Of a stretch of DNA of 64,000 nucleotides, positions 55,547 through 64,000 are shown piece after piece. The notes beneath the pieces were generated by a model. The model was not told the origin of the DNA. It was given only the letters and a program-made list of their open reading frames with translations, and searched no databases. Numbering within the stretch: the first letter of the stretch is position 1; every line of letters begins with the position of its first letter. The position numbers were made by a program, and so were the translations under genes. Location of the stretch: positions 9,920,001 through 9,984,000 of the forward strand of contig NZ_CP049838.1 of the NCBI RefSeq assembly GCF_013085465.1, read 5' to 3'. The stretch comes from Streptomyces asoensis (GTDB lineage Bacteria; Actinomycetota; Actinomycetes; Streptomycetales; Streptomycetaceae).

Positions 55547-57541
55547 TCACCGGGTCCCGGTGCCGGATTCGCGGTGCTGTCCCTGCGGCCGGGTCATCGC
55601 GGCCACCCCCGCGCGGTGGTGCAGGCCCGTCCTCGCACCGGCCAAGCCGGCGACCGGGCGGGCCGCGTCGACTCCCAGCGCCGTGCGCACGGCCTGCGCC
55701 AGCAGCCCGGGGCCGTCCGGGGTGAGCACGGACTCCGCGTGGAACTGCATCGACGCGAAGTGCGGGCCGCGCAGCGCGTGCACCTCGCCGGTGGCCGGGT
55801 CCCTGGCCGCCTCGACCAGCCCGATACCGTCGACGAGCACGCTGTCGCTTGCTCCGTGTGCCGCGTACGTGTTGTAGAAGCCCACCCGCACCCGCTCCCC
55901 GAAGAGGTCGATCTCCTTCTGCACACCCTGGTTGGGCAGCTCCCGGCGGATCAGCGCGAACCCCAGGCGCAGGGCGAGCATCTGATGGCTGAGACACACC
56001 GCCACGAACGGCCGCCGCCCCTGAAGCAGGGTGTGCACCGCGCCGCGCAGGCTCTCCATACGGGGGTCCCCCGGCTCGGCGGGGTCACCCGGGCCCGGAC
56101 CGAGCACCACCAGGTCGTATCCGTCGAAGGTGTACGCCTCGTCGAACCGCCGCACCGTCACGACCAGACCCAGCGCCCGCAGCTGATGGGCGATCATCGC
56201 GGTGAAGGTGTCCTCCATGTCGACCACGAGGACGGTACGCCCGGCCAGTTCCGGCGGCGAGACGACCGCCGTGCCGCCCGCGTGCAGCCAGAACGGCGCC
56301 AGCCGGTCGTTGCGCCGCTCCAGAGCGGCACGCACGTCGGGATGCTGCGCGAACGAGATGCTGTCGCCGCCCGCCTCCAGAGCGGCGATCAGCCCGGCCG
56401 CCTTGGCCCGGGTCTCGGCCGCCTCGGCCTGCGGCCAGGAGTGGCGCACCAGCGTGGAGCCGACGCCGATCCGCAGCCGGCCGCCGCCGTCGATCTCCGC
56501 GGTACGGATGAGGATGGCCGAGTCCAGCGTCCGCGCGCCCCGCCCGTCGTGGCCGATGAGCGCGGCGACCCCGCTGTAGTAGCCGCGGCCCCCCTGTTCG
56601 TACCGGGCGATGATCCGGCAGGCGCTCTCCAGCGGGCTTCCGGTCACGGTCGGCGCGAACATCGTCTCGCGCAGGATCTCGCGCGGGTCACGGCCGGTGC
56701 GGCCCTCGATGAAGTACTCGGTGTGCGCCAGGCGGGCCATCTCCTTGAGGTACGGGCCCCTGACCTGGCCGCCGGACACGCAGATCCGGGCCATCATCTT
56801 CAGCTCCTCGTCGACCACCATGCACAGCTCGTCGGTCTCCTTGGCATCGTCCAGGAAGTCCATGACGCCGGGCAGGGTGGGCCCGGTCGGCGGATAGCGG
56901 TAGGTCCCGCTGATCGGGTTCATCACCGCCAGCCCGTCCTCGACGCTGATGTGCCGCTCCGGCGACGCCCCCACGAAGGTGCGCTCGCCGGTGTGGATGA
57001 CGAAGGTCCAGTACGCGCCCGACTCGCTCTCCAGGAGGCGGCGGAAGACGGCCAGGGCACTGTGCGGCCCGTAGCCGGTGATGTCCGCGACGAAGGACCG
57101 CCTGATGACGAAGTTCGCGCCGGCGCCCGTGCCGATCGCCTCCCGCACGACGTCGCGCACCGTCTGCGCGTAAGCGTCGTCGTCCTGGTCGAAGGACCCC
57201 GCCGACAGGGGGGTCGCCACCCGCGGCAGCCGGCTCAGCGCCTCGTACAGGGACACCGTCTCCTGCCCGGTGACCGTCATCGACAGCAGCGGCGCCCCGT
57301 CGTCGGGGCAGGCGTAGCCCAGTTCGGCGATCTGCCGGTAGGGCACGACCACCAGCTGCTCGTGCCGGGCGCCGGAACCGGCCAAGGGCGGCTCGGCCAG
57401 CGGGATCTCCGCCAGCGTCGCGGGCCGCGACACCTCGCCCGTCAGGACGTCGAGGCGGTCGGGCCCGGTGGCCTCGGGCCGGTACAGCAGAGCGTACGCG
57501 GCGGGCGGCGCCGTCAGGATCCGCTCCAGCAGCGCGCTCAC
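55547..57541 (-). CDS. phzE: PhzE, 2-amino-2-desoxyisochorismate synthase
   Basis: A 664-residue fusion of an anthranilate-synthase-I-like chorismate-binding domain (about 1-410; [24 protein letters not shown]) and a class I glutamine amidotransferase (about 440-640) with nucleophile in VAVCLSHQM and His/Glu in [13 protein letters not shown]. It makes ADIC from chorismate and glutamine ammonia. GTG 57541 has GGAGG upstream and overlaps the phzD stop by GTGA. Confidence 0.96.
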   Translation of the reverse strand: MSALLERILTAPPAAYALLYRPEATGPDRLDVLTGEVSRPATLAEIPLAEPPLAGSGARHEQLVVVPYRQIAELGYACPDDGAPLLSMTVTGQETVSLYEALSRLPRVATPLSAGSFDQDDDAYAQTVRDVVREAIGTGAGANFVIRRSFVADITGYGPHSALAVFRRLLESESGAYWTFVIHTGERTFVGASPERHISVEDGLAVMNPISGTYRYPPTGPTLPGVMDFLDDAKETDELCMVVDEELKMMARICVSGGQVRGPYLKEMARLAHTEYFIEGRTGRDPREILRETMFAPTVTGSPLESACRIIARYEQGGRGYYSGVAALIGHDGRGARTLDSAILIRTAEIDGGGRLRIGVGSTLVRHSWPQAEAAETRAKAAGLIAALEAGGDSISFAQHPDVRAALERRNDRLAPFWLHAGGTAVVSPPELAGRTVLVVDMEDTFTAMIAHQLRALGLVVTVRRFDEAYTFDGYDLVVLGPGPGDPAEPGDPRMESLRGAVHTLLQGRRPFVAVCLSHQMLALRLGFALIRRELPNQGVQKEIDLFGERVRVGFYNTYAAHGASDSVLVDGIGLVEAARDPATGEVHALRGPHFASMQFHAESVLTPDGPGLLAQAVRTALGVDAARPVAGLAGARTGLHHRAGVAAMTRPQGQHRESGTGTR

Positions 57542-58161
57542 CTCACCACCTCCTTGGTCGTCACGACCCTGGCGCACAGCGCCGCGGCGTACTCGAGCGC
57601 CTGACGGTGCTGCCGCTCGGAGAAGTCGGCCACGGCGTCGGCGACGAGGAACGTCTCGATGTCGTGGCTGAACGCGTCGACCGCGGTGGCCAGGACCCCG
57701 ATGTGGGCGTACACGCCGCACAGCACCAGCTGGTCGCGGCCCTGTTCACGCAGCCAGGCCGACAGCCGGGAGCGGTGGAAGGCGCTGTAGCGCCATTTGG
57801 CGAACACCGGGTCGGCGGGGCCCGGTTCCAGTCCGGCGACGATCGCGCGGTCCTCGGCGGAGGTGCGCATGCCCGGACCCCAGAAGTCCTTGAGCAGGCC
57901 GCGGTCCTTCGCGCTCATGCCGCCGGACTGGGCGGTGTAGGCGACGGGCACGCCGAGCAGCGCGCAGTGCTCGCGCAGCCGGACGGCGTTGTCCAGCAGC
58001 TCACGGCGCAGCGGGGCGGGCAGCGCGGCAAGGAAGTAGCGCTGCATGTCGTGCACGAGGAGCACCGCGCGTCCGGGGTCGAATTCCCAGGGGGCGGGGC
58101 CCGCGGGCAGCTGGCCCGTGGTCGGAAGCGGATAGGCGGAGATGGCCGGGATGCCGGTCAT
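57538..58161 (-). CDS. phzD: PhzD isochorismatase-fold hydrolase
   Basis: A 207-residue enzyme that hydrolyses ADIC to trans-2,3-dihydro-3-hydroxyanthranilate. Catalytic Asp38 is in [10 protein letters not shown], the lysine in FAKWRYSAF, and CGVYAHIGV is the third active-site strand. Length and Asp38 position match Pseudomonas PhzD. It overlaps phzE by four bases and follows phzB by 19 nt. Confidence 0.97.
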   Translation of the reverse strand: MTGIPAISAYPLPTTGQLPAGPAPWEFDPGRAVLLVHDMQRYFLAALPAPLRRELLDNAVRLREHCALLGVPVAYTAQSGGMSAKDRGLLKDFWGPGMRTSAEDRAIVAGLEPGPADPVFAKWRYSAFHRSRLSAWLREQGRDQLVLCGVYAHIGVLATAVDAFSHDIETFLVADAVADFSERQHRQALEYAAALCARVVTTKEVVR

Positions 58162-58180
58162 GGACGGGCTCTCCAGTTCC

Positions 58181-58669
58181 TCAGGTGGGAATTCCGGCGC
58201 GCCTGATCTCCGGTACGGGGATGCCCAGCGAGCGCAGCTGCTCGAAGGGGTTCATGAACTCGCGGTTCTGCACGATCTTCCCGTCGTCGAGGGCGAAGGA
58301 GTGCAGGAAGTGGTTCTCGTAGTAGCCCTCCGGGTAGCCCGGGAAGCAGATCTTGCCGTGGCCGTCGCACTCCACCCAGAAGAAGCCGGGGTCCTGCGTC
58401 TCGAAAACCTGGATGTTGTACCACTCCCAGTCCGGGAAGCACTTCAGCGACCAGACGCCGTGCTCGGCCAGGCGGTCGCGGCCCCGGATGACGATGGGCG
58501 CGCCGGTGTCGTTGGTCCACAGGCCGCCGCTGCCGTCCTCGACGAACAGTTCGTGCCGGCGCAGGCGGCTCTCGCCCTTGGTGTCCGCCAGGTACTTCTC
58601 GACGGTGGCACGGTTCTTGCGGCGCAGTGCGGCGGCGTCGGTGAAGCCGTGCGGTGCGGCGTCGGCCAT
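58181..58669 (-). CDS. phzB: PhzB-type phenazine condensing protein, NTF2 fold
   Basis: A 162-residue protein, the exact length of Pseudomonas PhzB, that promotes the head-to-tail condensation forming the tricycle. [58 protein letters not shown] and [15 protein letters not shown] are family blocks; Glu137 in REFMNP probably corresponds to the catalytic acid. ATG at 58669 follows GAGGGG. It is the first gene of the operon; no phzA duplicate and no phzC are present. Confidence 0.96.
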   Translation of the reverse strand: MADAAPHGFTDAAALRRKNRATVEKYLADTKGESRLRRHELFVEDGSGGLWTNDTGAPIVIRGRDRLAEHGVWSLKCFPDWEWYNIQVFETQDPGFFWVECDGHGKICFPGYPEGYYENHFLHSFALDDGKIVQNREFMNPFEQLRSLGIPVPEIRRAGIPT

Positions 58670-59053
58670 GGGATCCCCTCGCGGCGTAGGTGTGCGCGCG
58701 GCGCCGGAGGACGGCACCGCGGCCGAAGGACGAAAAGACGAAAAGACGAAAAGCCAGAAGACGAAAAGCCAGAAGGCGAAAAGACGAAAAGACGGAAGGC
58801 GGAAGACGGGGGTCGAAAAGGTCAAAGGGTCGCGGGCAAGCATGTCCTCCCCGACTCGGCCAGGGCTCGGCGGCCGGTCGAGGACGGCTCGACAGCCGCC
58901 GCCCGCCCGGCGCACCGGCGCCGCAGCGGGGGCGGCGTCCGCCTGCGGCTCAGGCGCTTTTCGACCGGACCGCGATGCGCGCGGCGCAGGCTGGGGCACG
59001 AACGGATCCGGTTGATGTGCCTCGTGAGAGGCAGGAGAGAGGCGAAGCGCCCG
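58670..59053. other. Divergent promoter region with purine-rich repeats
   Basis: 384 bp between phzB (minus) and the methyltransferase (plus). An imperfect GACGAAAAG/CCAGAAG tandem array spans about 58727-58800 and is strongly purine-biased on the plus strand. Promoters for both directions should lie here; no clear consensus was identified. Confidence 0.55.
58727..58800. repeat. Imperfect tandem GACGAAAAG purine-rich array
   Basis: Repeated GACGAAAAG and CCAGAAGACGAAAAG units, A-rich against a GC-rich background, immediately upstream of the phz operon. Confidence 0.8.
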
Positions 59054-60154
59054 ATGACAGCTGTTGACCCCGACGCCGCGGAAACCTTCCCCAGCCCGGC
59101 CGGCGCGGAAGCGGCCGGCTCCCCGGGCGCCCCCGCCGACGCGGCCGGCGCCCTCGGGGAGCCGACCGAGCAGCTGCTCGAACTGTCCCTGGGCTACCTG
59201 TACTCGGCGGCGCTGCACACCGCGGCCCGCTACGACATCGCCGACCTGCTGGCCGACGGCCCGCGCACCCCCGCGGAGCTGGCCCGCGCGGCCGGCGTCG
59301 ACGGGCCGCAGCTGTACCGGGTACTGCGCTTCCTCGCCACCAAGGGCGTCTTCAGCGAGGACGAGGCCGGCCGCTTCCACCTCACACCGCTCGCCCAGCC
59401 GCTGCGCACGGACGCGAAGCGCTCACTGCGCGACTACGTCCTGGTACGCGGCGAGGAGGTCTTCTGGCACTCCGCGGCCCGGCTGCACGAGGCGGTACGC
59501 ACCGGACGGACCGCCTTCGAGGGCCTGTACGGCGTCCCCTTCTACGACTACGTGGCGGCCGACCCCGAACTGGGGGCGGCGTTCAACGCCAGCATGGCGG
59601 CCTTCTCGGAGACACTCACCAACGACGTCGCGGCGGCCTGCGACCTCGACGGCGCCAAGAGCGCCGTCGACGTGGGCGGCGGCCGCGGCGGCCTGCTGCG
59701 CGCCCTCCTGCGGCGCCATCCGCAGCTGACGGGCACGCTGTTCGACCTGGAGTCCGTGGTCAGCGCCCATGTGCTCGACACCCCGGAGCTGACGGGCCGC
59801 TGGCGCGCCGAGGCGGGGGACTTCTTCACATCGGTCCCCCCGGGGGCCGACGTCTACCTCCTCAAGCACGTGCTGGCCAGCTGGCCGGACGAGGAGTGCG
59901 TACGCATCCTGCGCAGCTGCCGCCGGGCGATGCCCGGGCACGGCCGGCTGCTCGTCATCAACGCGCTGGTGCCGCCGGGCAACGAGCCGCACCCCGGCAA
60001 GACCATCGACATGGTCATGATGACGGTGCTCAACGGCAAGAGCCGCACGCGCGCGCAGTACGAAGCGCTGCTCGCCGAGGCCGGGTTCGCCGTGGTGAGC
60101 GTGGTGGAGGCCTCACCGCACGCCTCGGTCGTCGAGGCAGCCGTGCGGCATTGA
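59054..60154 (+). CDS. PhzM-like SAM-dependent methyltransferase
   Basis: A 366-residue methyltransferase with an N-terminal winged helix (YDIADLLADGPRTPAELARAAG) and SAM motif VDVGGGRGGLLRALLRRHP, then LKHVLASWPDEECVRIL. It resembles PhzM and other small-molecule methyltransferases. Divergent from phzB, it probably N- or O-methylates a phenazine carboxylate. ATG 59054 is chosen; an in-frame ATG at 59015 would add 13 residues. It ends 15 bp before the convergent P450 stop. Confidence 0.85.
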   Translation: MTAVDPDAAETFPSPAGAEAAGSPGAPADAAGALGEPTEQLLELSLGYLYSAALHTAARYDIADLLADGPRTPAELARAAGVDGPQLYRVLRFLATKGVFSEDEAGRFHLTPLAQPLRTDAKRSLRDYVLVRGEEVFWHSAARLHEAVRTGRTAFEGLYGVPFYDYVAADPELGAAFNASMAAFSETLTNDVAAACDLDGAKSAVDVGGGRGGLLRALLRRHPQLTGTLFDLESVVSAHVLDTPELTGRWRAEAGDFFTSVPPGADVYLLKHVLASWPDEECVRILRSCRRAMPGHGRLLVINALVPPGNEPHPGKTIDMVMMTVLNGKSRTRAQYEALLAEAGFAVVSVVEASPHASVVEAAVRH

Positions 60155-60169
60155 CGCCGGCCGGGCCCC

Positions 60170-61393
60170 TCACCAGGTGACGGGGAGTTCCAGCAGCCCC
60201 TGCGTGGTGTCGCCCGGTTTGAAGGGGATCTCCTGCACGGGGACGGCCGGCCGCAGCGCGGGCAGCCGCGCGAACAGGCTGCTCAGGGCGATCTCCAGTT
60301 CCGCGCGGGCCAGATTCTGGCCCAGGCACTGGTGGATGCCGAAGCCGAACCCCAGATGATGGCGGGCGGGGCGGTGCCAGTCGGGGGCGTCGGGCGCGTC
60401 GTACACCGACGCGTCGCGGTTGATCACCGACAGCGCGAAGAGGACGCCCTCACCGGCCCGGATCGTGACACCGGCGACCTCGATGTCCTCCAGCGCCAGG
60501 CGTGCCAGTCCGTCCGAGATCGACAGCATCCGCATCAGCTCCTCGACGGCCGCCGGCCACAGCGCCGCATCGGCGCGCAGCTCGGCCAGCCGCTCGGGGT
60601 GGGCGAGCAGGGTGAGCGTGCCCAGGGAGATCATTCCGGCGGTCGTCTCGTGGCCCGCGACGAGCATGAGCAGGGCCAGCGAGACGAGTTCGGCCCGCTC
60701 CAGGGTGCCCGCGCGCAGCTGGTCGCGGACGAGGTCGTCCAGCAGGCCCTCGCCGGGCGCGCTCTGCCGCTCCTTGCGGTCGATGAGGTCACCGAGGTAC
60801 TCGTCCAGCCGGCCGCGGGCGTCCCGCGCGTCGGCGCCCGTGGGGCCGCTCAGCATCCTGTGGCACTGGGCCGTGAAGAACGCGTGGTCGGCGTAGGGCA
60901 CGCCGAGCAGGCCGCAGATCATCGTCAGCGACACGGGCAGCGCGAAGGCGGAGACCAGCTCGGCGGGCGGGCCCTGCGCGATCATCGCCTCCAGCAGCGT
61001 GTCCACGGTCCGCTGGATGCGGGGCCGCTGTGCGTTCACGCTCCTGAGGGAGAACGACGGGATCATCATCCGCCGCTGCACCTGGTGTTCGGGGTCGTCG
61101 GTGCCGAACAGGGCGGGGCTGCGGTCGCTCTGGATGGCCGCGAGGCGGGCCGACAGCTGGGGGAAGCCGGGGCGGCAGCGGTCCGAGGACAGCCGCTGGT
61201 CGGCCAGCAGCGCACGGGCTGCGCCGTGGCCGGTGACCAGCCAGACCTCGCGGCCGTCGTAGAGGGCGACGCGGGACAGGGCCGGCCCGTCACGCAAGGC
61301 GGCGTAGGCGGCGGGCGGTTCGTAGGGGCAGCCGCGGTCCTGGGGGAAGGCGACAGGCGCGGCCGCTCGGGTGATGCCGGTCAGTTCCGTCAT
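60170..61393 (-). CDS. Cytochrome P450 2
   Basis: A 407-residue P450: oxygen-binding helix VAGHETTAGM, ExxR in EELMRMLS and heme loop FGFGIHQCLGQNLAR. The N-terminus (PVAFPQDRGCPYEPPAAY) and C-terminus (QEIPFKPGDTTQGLLELPVTW) closely parallel P450 1, so they are paralogues. ATG at 61393; GC-rich upstream frame to 61537 is not part of the gene. Unlike P450 1, no ferredoxin gene follows. A phenazine or prenyl-group hydroxylation is plausible. Confidence 0.93.
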   Translation of the reverse strand: MTELTGITRAAAPVAFPQDRGCPYEPPAAYAALRDGPALSRVALYDGREVWLVTGHGAARALLADQRLSSDRCRPGFPQLSARLAAIQSDRSPALFGTDDPEHQVQRRMMIPSFSLRSVNAQRPRIQRTVDTLLEAMIAQGPPAELVSAFALPVSLTMICGLLGVPYADHAFFTAQCHRMLSGPTGADARDARGRLDEYLGDLIDRKERQSAPGEGLLDDLVRDQLRAGTLERAELVSLALLMLVAGHETTAGMISLGTLTLLAHPERLAELRADAALWPAAVEELMRMLSISDGLARLALEDIEVAGVTIRAGEGVLFALSVINRDASVYDAPDAPDWHRPARHHLGFGFGIHQCLGQNLARAELEIALSSLFARLPALRPAVPVQEIPFKPGDTTQGLLELPVTW

Positions 61394-61721
61394 GAAGACC
61401 TCGCAGACGAGAGGAGCCGGATGAGCCGGAGGAGCGAGAGGAGAAGGGTGAGAAGGGTGAGAAGGGTGAGAAGGACGTGTCCCGCGGCCGGTGCCCCACG
61501 CCGTGTGCGGCACGGACCCGCGGGGACCGGCCTTCACCCGGGAGACACCGCACTCCCGGCGGACCGCGGCGCCTGCGGCTGCCTTCCGGCGCCGCCGGGC
61601 GCCTCAGGGACGCACCCTCCCGGGCCGGCGTGGCCCGCCCGGACCGGCCTTCGCCGGCGGAGCGCCGTACTCCCGGGCGGACCGCGGCGCCTGCGGCTGT
61701 TTTCCCGGGCCGCCGGGCGTC
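61394..61721. other. 328-bp spacer with direct duplication and GAGAAGGGT repeats
   Basis: GGTGAGAAG-type units repeat four times at about 61440-61475. A ~105-bp segment (about 61518-61627) recurs at about 61641-61744, sharing GGACCGCGGCGCCTGCGGCTG and CTCAGGGACGCACC in the same order; the second copy runs into the 3' end of the next gene. No gene is supported. Confidence 0.6.
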
Positions 61722-61744
61722 TCAGGGACGCACCGGTCCGGGCC
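61518..61744. repeat. Direct duplication of ~105 bp
   Basis: Two adjacent, roughly 80 percent alike copies (61518-61627 and 61641-61744 by eye). Shared blocks include GGACCGGCCTTC, ACTCCCGG, GACCGCGGCGCCTGCGGCTG, GCCGCCGGGCG and CTCAGGGACGCACC. The second copy overlaps the last codons of the SnoaL-like gene. Confidence 0.65.
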
Positions 61745-62333
61745 GCCCGGACCCGCCCGGACCGGACCCGCCCGGACCCGACCTGCCCGGACCGGCCTCG
61801 GCAGCCTGGCCCGCCCGCCCCGCATGGCCCGCCCCGCCCGCCTGGCCGCCCGCCTGGCCGGCGGTCTGGCCGGTGGTCTGGCCGGTGGCCTGGTCGTCCA
61901 GGCTGACCCGGCGGCTGCGGACCCGCAGCCCGCCCTGCGCGCGCACCAGGACGTCCTCGCAGACACAGACCTGGTGCACCCGGGAGGCGCCCCCGATCCG
62001 GGTGGCGTAGATGACGGTGTACGCGCGCACGTCCAGCGCCCCGTCCGGGCGTTCGTCGATGACGAACATGCCGGTGACGTGGCGGCGGCGCTCCCCGGCG
62101 GCCGCGATCGCGGCCGCCGCCGTACGGGCGCCGCTCTCCAGGGCCGCGCGGCCGCGCATCGGCTCCGGGCGTGTCGGCAGGTGGAAGAGGGCGTCCTCGG
62201 TGAAGGTGGCCGCCCACCCCTGTGCGTCGCCGCTGTCCAGGCGTTGCATCTGACGGGCGTAGAACCCCGACACCTCCGGGTACAGCGCCGCGCTCGGTGC
62301 GGGCGCGGCGTCGGGTCCGGTCGGCCAGGTCAT
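61722..62333 (-). CDS. SnoaL_4-like NTF2-fold protein with glycine-rich tail
   Basis: A 203-residue protein. Residues 1-150 form an NTF2/SnoaL_4 domain (VSGFYARQMQRLDSGDAQGWAATFTEDALFHLP, VHQVCVCEDVLVRAQGGLRVRSRRVSLDD). The last ~50 residues are low-complexity (ATGQTTGQTAGQAGGQAGG, then GPGGSGPGGSGRP) and probably arose from GC-rich slippage; the true end may once have been near the SLDD segment. ATG at 62333. Beside P450 2 and the phz genes, it could act in phenazine tailoring. Confidence 0.7.
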   Translation of the reverse strand: MTWPTGPDAAPAPSAALYPEVSGFYARQMQRLDSGDAQGWAATFTEDALFHLPTRPEPMRGRAALESGARTAAAAIAAAGERRRHVTGMFVIDERPDGALDVRAYTVIYATRIGGASRVHQVCVCEDVLVRAQGGLRVRSRRVSLDDQATGQTTGQTAGQAGGQAGGAGHAGRAGQAAEAGPGRSGPGGSGPGGSGRPGPVRP

Positions 62334-62439
62334 GGGGATCTCCGTTCACTGCGCGCGGCTTGCCGTGCCGCTGTCGTTGCCGGGCCCGTACAGGGGGAGC
62401 GCGGCAACGCTTCCACAGCGCACCTGTGACTTGATCGAG

Positions 62440-62565
62440 AGCCCGTGGAGTGCGGGCGGAAGCGGTCACCAGCAGCACCTGGTCCTCCAGGGGCAGGCTC
62501 CGGCGTCGGCCTTCGCGCACCGGGCCCGCGCCCTCGCGGCGTAACGCAGTGATCAGCTTGCGCAA
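62440..62565 (-). pseudogene. IS5/DDE_Tnp_4-type transposase N-terminal remnant
   Basis: The minus-strand frame MRKLITALRREGAGPVREGRRRSLPLEDQVLLVTA resembles the N-terminal region of IS5-group transposases (RGRKRALPLxDRVLLVAAYWRTN). The similarity stops after about 40 residues. Assigned from motif memory on a short piece. Confidence 0.5.
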
Positions 62566-62598
62566 GCAGCGCGTGCTCGGCGCGGAGTACGTAGCTGT

Positions 62599-62736
62599 CC
62601 AGGGTGCTCCGACGCTGTCAACCGGATCGGCACGGGATCCGTCTTCTGGCCCCCGTCGTATTTTGCGAAATCCTGCGGCAGCGCACCACTGAGCATCGTC
62701 AAGGACTACATCGACAACCAGAAGCGGCCGACCTGA
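62599..62736 (+). pseudogene. IS200/IS605-type TnpA 3' remnant
   Basis: The plus frame VFWPPSYFAKSCGSAPLSIV continuing KDYIDNQKRPT and a TGA at 62734-62736 is the well-known C-terminus of IS200/IS605 TnpA (WSPSYFAxSCGGAPLSIIKxYIExQ). Only the last ~40 codons survive. Confidence 0.75.
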
Positions 62737-62801
62737 CCGTCACCCCAAAGACGCAGAGAACTCCGGCGCTTCGCGCCTGCGGGCCGAGGATCGCATTCCC
62801 G

Positions 62802-62819
62802 CCCGGCCTGAAGGCCGGG
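62802..62819. repeat. IS200/IS605 right-end hairpin
   Basis: CCCGGCCT, GA, AGGCCGGG: an 8-bp perfect stem downstream of the TnpA remnant, as in the subterminal hairpins of IS200/IS605 ends. A second hairpin GGCGC-TTC-GCGCC lies at 62765-62777. Element sequence seems to end near 62836, where nSTAND-like coding begins. Confidence 0.6.
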
Positions 62820-62836
62820 ATTCCCTGCGAAGAACA

Positions 62837-63190
62837 GGGGATGGGCAACGCAGTGTCCGTAGAAGTCCGCGCGCACTCCGAGCACCACCGGTAGGCCGTC
62901 TGCGGCGCTGCGGCACAGGCCCTCGATGAACGCCTCCCGTTCGGACTGCTCCTGGCACAGCGTGAACAGCTCCTCGAACCGGTCCACGATCACCAGCGCG
63001 TAGGACTCCAGCGGCCGTCGCACGGCCTGGCCGCGCAGCTCGTCCAGCGGACGCCCGGTGGGCGCAGATACAGCACTTCGCAGGCGCCCGGCTGCCACTC
63101 CGGCAGGGCCCCGCGGGCCACTGCCGCGGCTACGCCGGCGCGCAGGAGCGAGGACTTGCCGATCCCGGACGGTCCGATCATCGGAATCGA
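62837..63190 (-). pseudogene. nSTAND P-loop NTPase (WD40-type) remnant, frameshifted
   Basis: Minus strand: IGPSGIGKSSLLRAGVAAAV (Walker A, about 63185-63125) then, after a frame change, YALVIVDRFEELFTLCQEQS and GLPVVLGVRADFYGHCVAHP (Walker B and sensor), the core of nSTAND NTPases with WD40 repeats. Truncated at both ends and interrupted where the IS200-type end abuts. Confidence 0.75.
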
Positions 63191-63297
63191 AGCCGAGCAC
63201 CACGGCAAGCGACTGCCCACGGCGATCAGGTCCCGATGACCGTCGGCATCACACGCCCCGCCGCAGTCCTCCCAGCCATCCCCGCGGGCGCGGGGAG

Positions 63298-63453
63298 CGG
63301 TTGGCCAGCGTCTCCAACGACGGCACGATCCGCCTCTGGGACCTCGACGAGCAACGGGTACGCCGTGCGCTGTGCACCCGCGACCTCGAGCCCGGACATG
63401 CCGACTGGGGCCGCTACGCACCGCACATCCGGCCGCCCGCGAACTGCGGTTGA
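63298..63453 (+). pseudogene. WD40-repeat C-terminal remnant
   Basis: The plus frame ERLASVSNDGTIRLWDLDEQ is a WD40 blade, followed by a tail (DLEPGHADWGRYAPHIRPPA) like the C-terminus of nSTAND-WD40 proteins. It lies on the opposite strand to the NTPase fragment, so the original gene was inverted or two genes decayed. Confidence 0.65.
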
Positions 63454-63935
63454 CGGAAAGGGCAGAAGACCAGGATCAGGACGACGGCGGCAGGGCGGGG
63501 GACCTCTTCGCCGTCATACGGGCCGAGAGGCCGTAGCCCCGGCGGCCCGGAACCGAGCAGGTCCGCCGCCCCGCTCCAGAGCCCGACAGCCGGCGGGGCG
63601 TGGGACGTTGCGCCCGCCGCCGGGCGCCCGGCCCACCCACCGCCGGCCCCGCCCGTCGGCCACCTCCCGCACTGGTCGACATGGCGCCGCGGACGACAAC
63701 ACCAAGCCCGCGTCCGTCACTGCCCACGACGCGGACACAGCCCACGACAACGGCCCGGCGCCCAGAACGAGCACGGTTGCAGTACCAGGAGCGCGGCGCA
63801 CTCGAATCCCGCCGCAACCCTGCTCGGCAGCGGGTCGAACCGCGCTCACGGCGCGAGCGGGACACGAGTTCCTGGTGCTGGACTTGAGCCCGCCACTTCA
63901 CCTTTTTTCCGGCACGCACCACAGGAGGACACATC
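63454..63935. other. 482-bp spacer, nothing recognised
   Basis: No gene, repeat or promoter consensus was recognised apart from the ribosome site of the next gene (AGGAGG, 63923-63928). Confidence 0.5.
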
Positions 63936-64000
63936 ATGGTCGCCCGACGCCGTGTGCTCGGCGCAGGACTCGCCATCGGCGGCACGGGGTTCACCGGGGT
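63936..64000 (+). CDS. Start of a putative Tat-exported protein, truncated by window edge
   Basis: ATG 63936 follows CACAGGAGGACACATC. The 21 visible codons read MVARRRVLGAGLAIGGTGFT, a twin-arginine start leading into a hydrophobic stretch, typical of Tat signal peptides (for example on oxidoreductases or lipoproteins). The product cannot be identified. Confidence 0.65.
   Translation, partial: MVARRRVLGAGLAIGGTGFTG

Noticed and set aside
58142..59053. Extension of the PhzM-like methyltransferase upstream by more than 300 codons in the same open frame
   Set aside because: The extension runs antisense through phzB and the purine repeat; the methyltransferase family length is met by starting at 59054.

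Overview
The window is high-GC actinobacterial DNA, almost certainly Streptomyces: strong third-position GC, AGGAGG-type ribosome binding sites, ATGA start/stop overlaps, GTG/TTG starts, a BldC-type HTH protein, and TTA (bldA-type) codons in both sigma factors. It holds a large biosynthetic region for prenylated aromatic compounds. The mix of parts (type III polyketide naphthoquinone genes, a full mevalonate operon, three ABBA prenyltransferases and a phz operon) strongly recalls the published furanonaphthoquinone I/endophenazine locus of Streptomyces cinnamonensis DSM 1042 and its furaquinocin and naphterpin relatives. This is recognition from memory, not a database match. The overall cluster type is therefore known; several sub-systems in it look much less described.

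Layout. (1) 3-1328: 5'-truncated condensation-domain protein at the left edge. (2) 2277-7123: naphthoquinone core, with tetrahydroxynaphthalene synthase, cupin oxygenase, DegT aminotransferase, methyltransferase and prenyltransferase 1. (3) 7164-12965: WrbA-type quinone reductase, ANL adenylating enzyme (candidate diazotase), second methyltransferase, P-loop NTPase, flavodoxin-fold protein and SnoaL protein. (4) 13029-15326: AvrD-like protein, KASIII and ACP, a compact module that could make a small acyl-derived molecule. (5) 15397-20276: SAM cycle (metK, adenosine kinase, metF, ahcY). (6) 20350-26493: small ORF, prenyltransferase 2, HTH-less TetR-like protein, MFS exporter, acyltransferase. 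(7) 26764-34974: mevalonate operon in the same order as in the naphterpin producer CL190, with an IS481-family remnant between HMG-CoA synthase and the NphT7-type acetoacetyl-CoA synthase. (8) 35257-38647: creE/creD-like pair predicted to make nitrous acid from aspartate. (9) 38720-43923: regulators, prenyltransferase 3 and a double SnoaL protein. (10) 44149-53828: two ECF41 sigma factor/CMD modules around three secreted ScyD-family paralogues, a ferredoxin/P450 pair and a decayed fourth ScyD copy. (11) 54041-62333: minus-strand phzBDEFG operon, a PhzM-like methyltransferase, a second P450 and a SnoaL-like protein. (12) 62440-64000: debris of two insertion sequences and an nSTAND/WD40 gene, then the start of a Tat-exported protein.

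How the parts fit. Mevalonate enzymes feed isoprenoid diphosphates to three prenyltransferases. The naphthoquinone branch supplies an aromatic acceptor through an amino-flaviolin-type intermediate, and the phz operon supplies phenazine acceptors. The SAM cycle supports several methyltransferases. The creE/creD pair together with the ANL enzyme suggests that the amino group is removed by diazotisation. Regulation appears to be shared: an ECF41-type promoter lies upstream of the exporter as well as both CMD genes, a palindromic element recurs 23 kb apart, and a ~140-bp regulatory region is duplicated in front of two regulatory loci.
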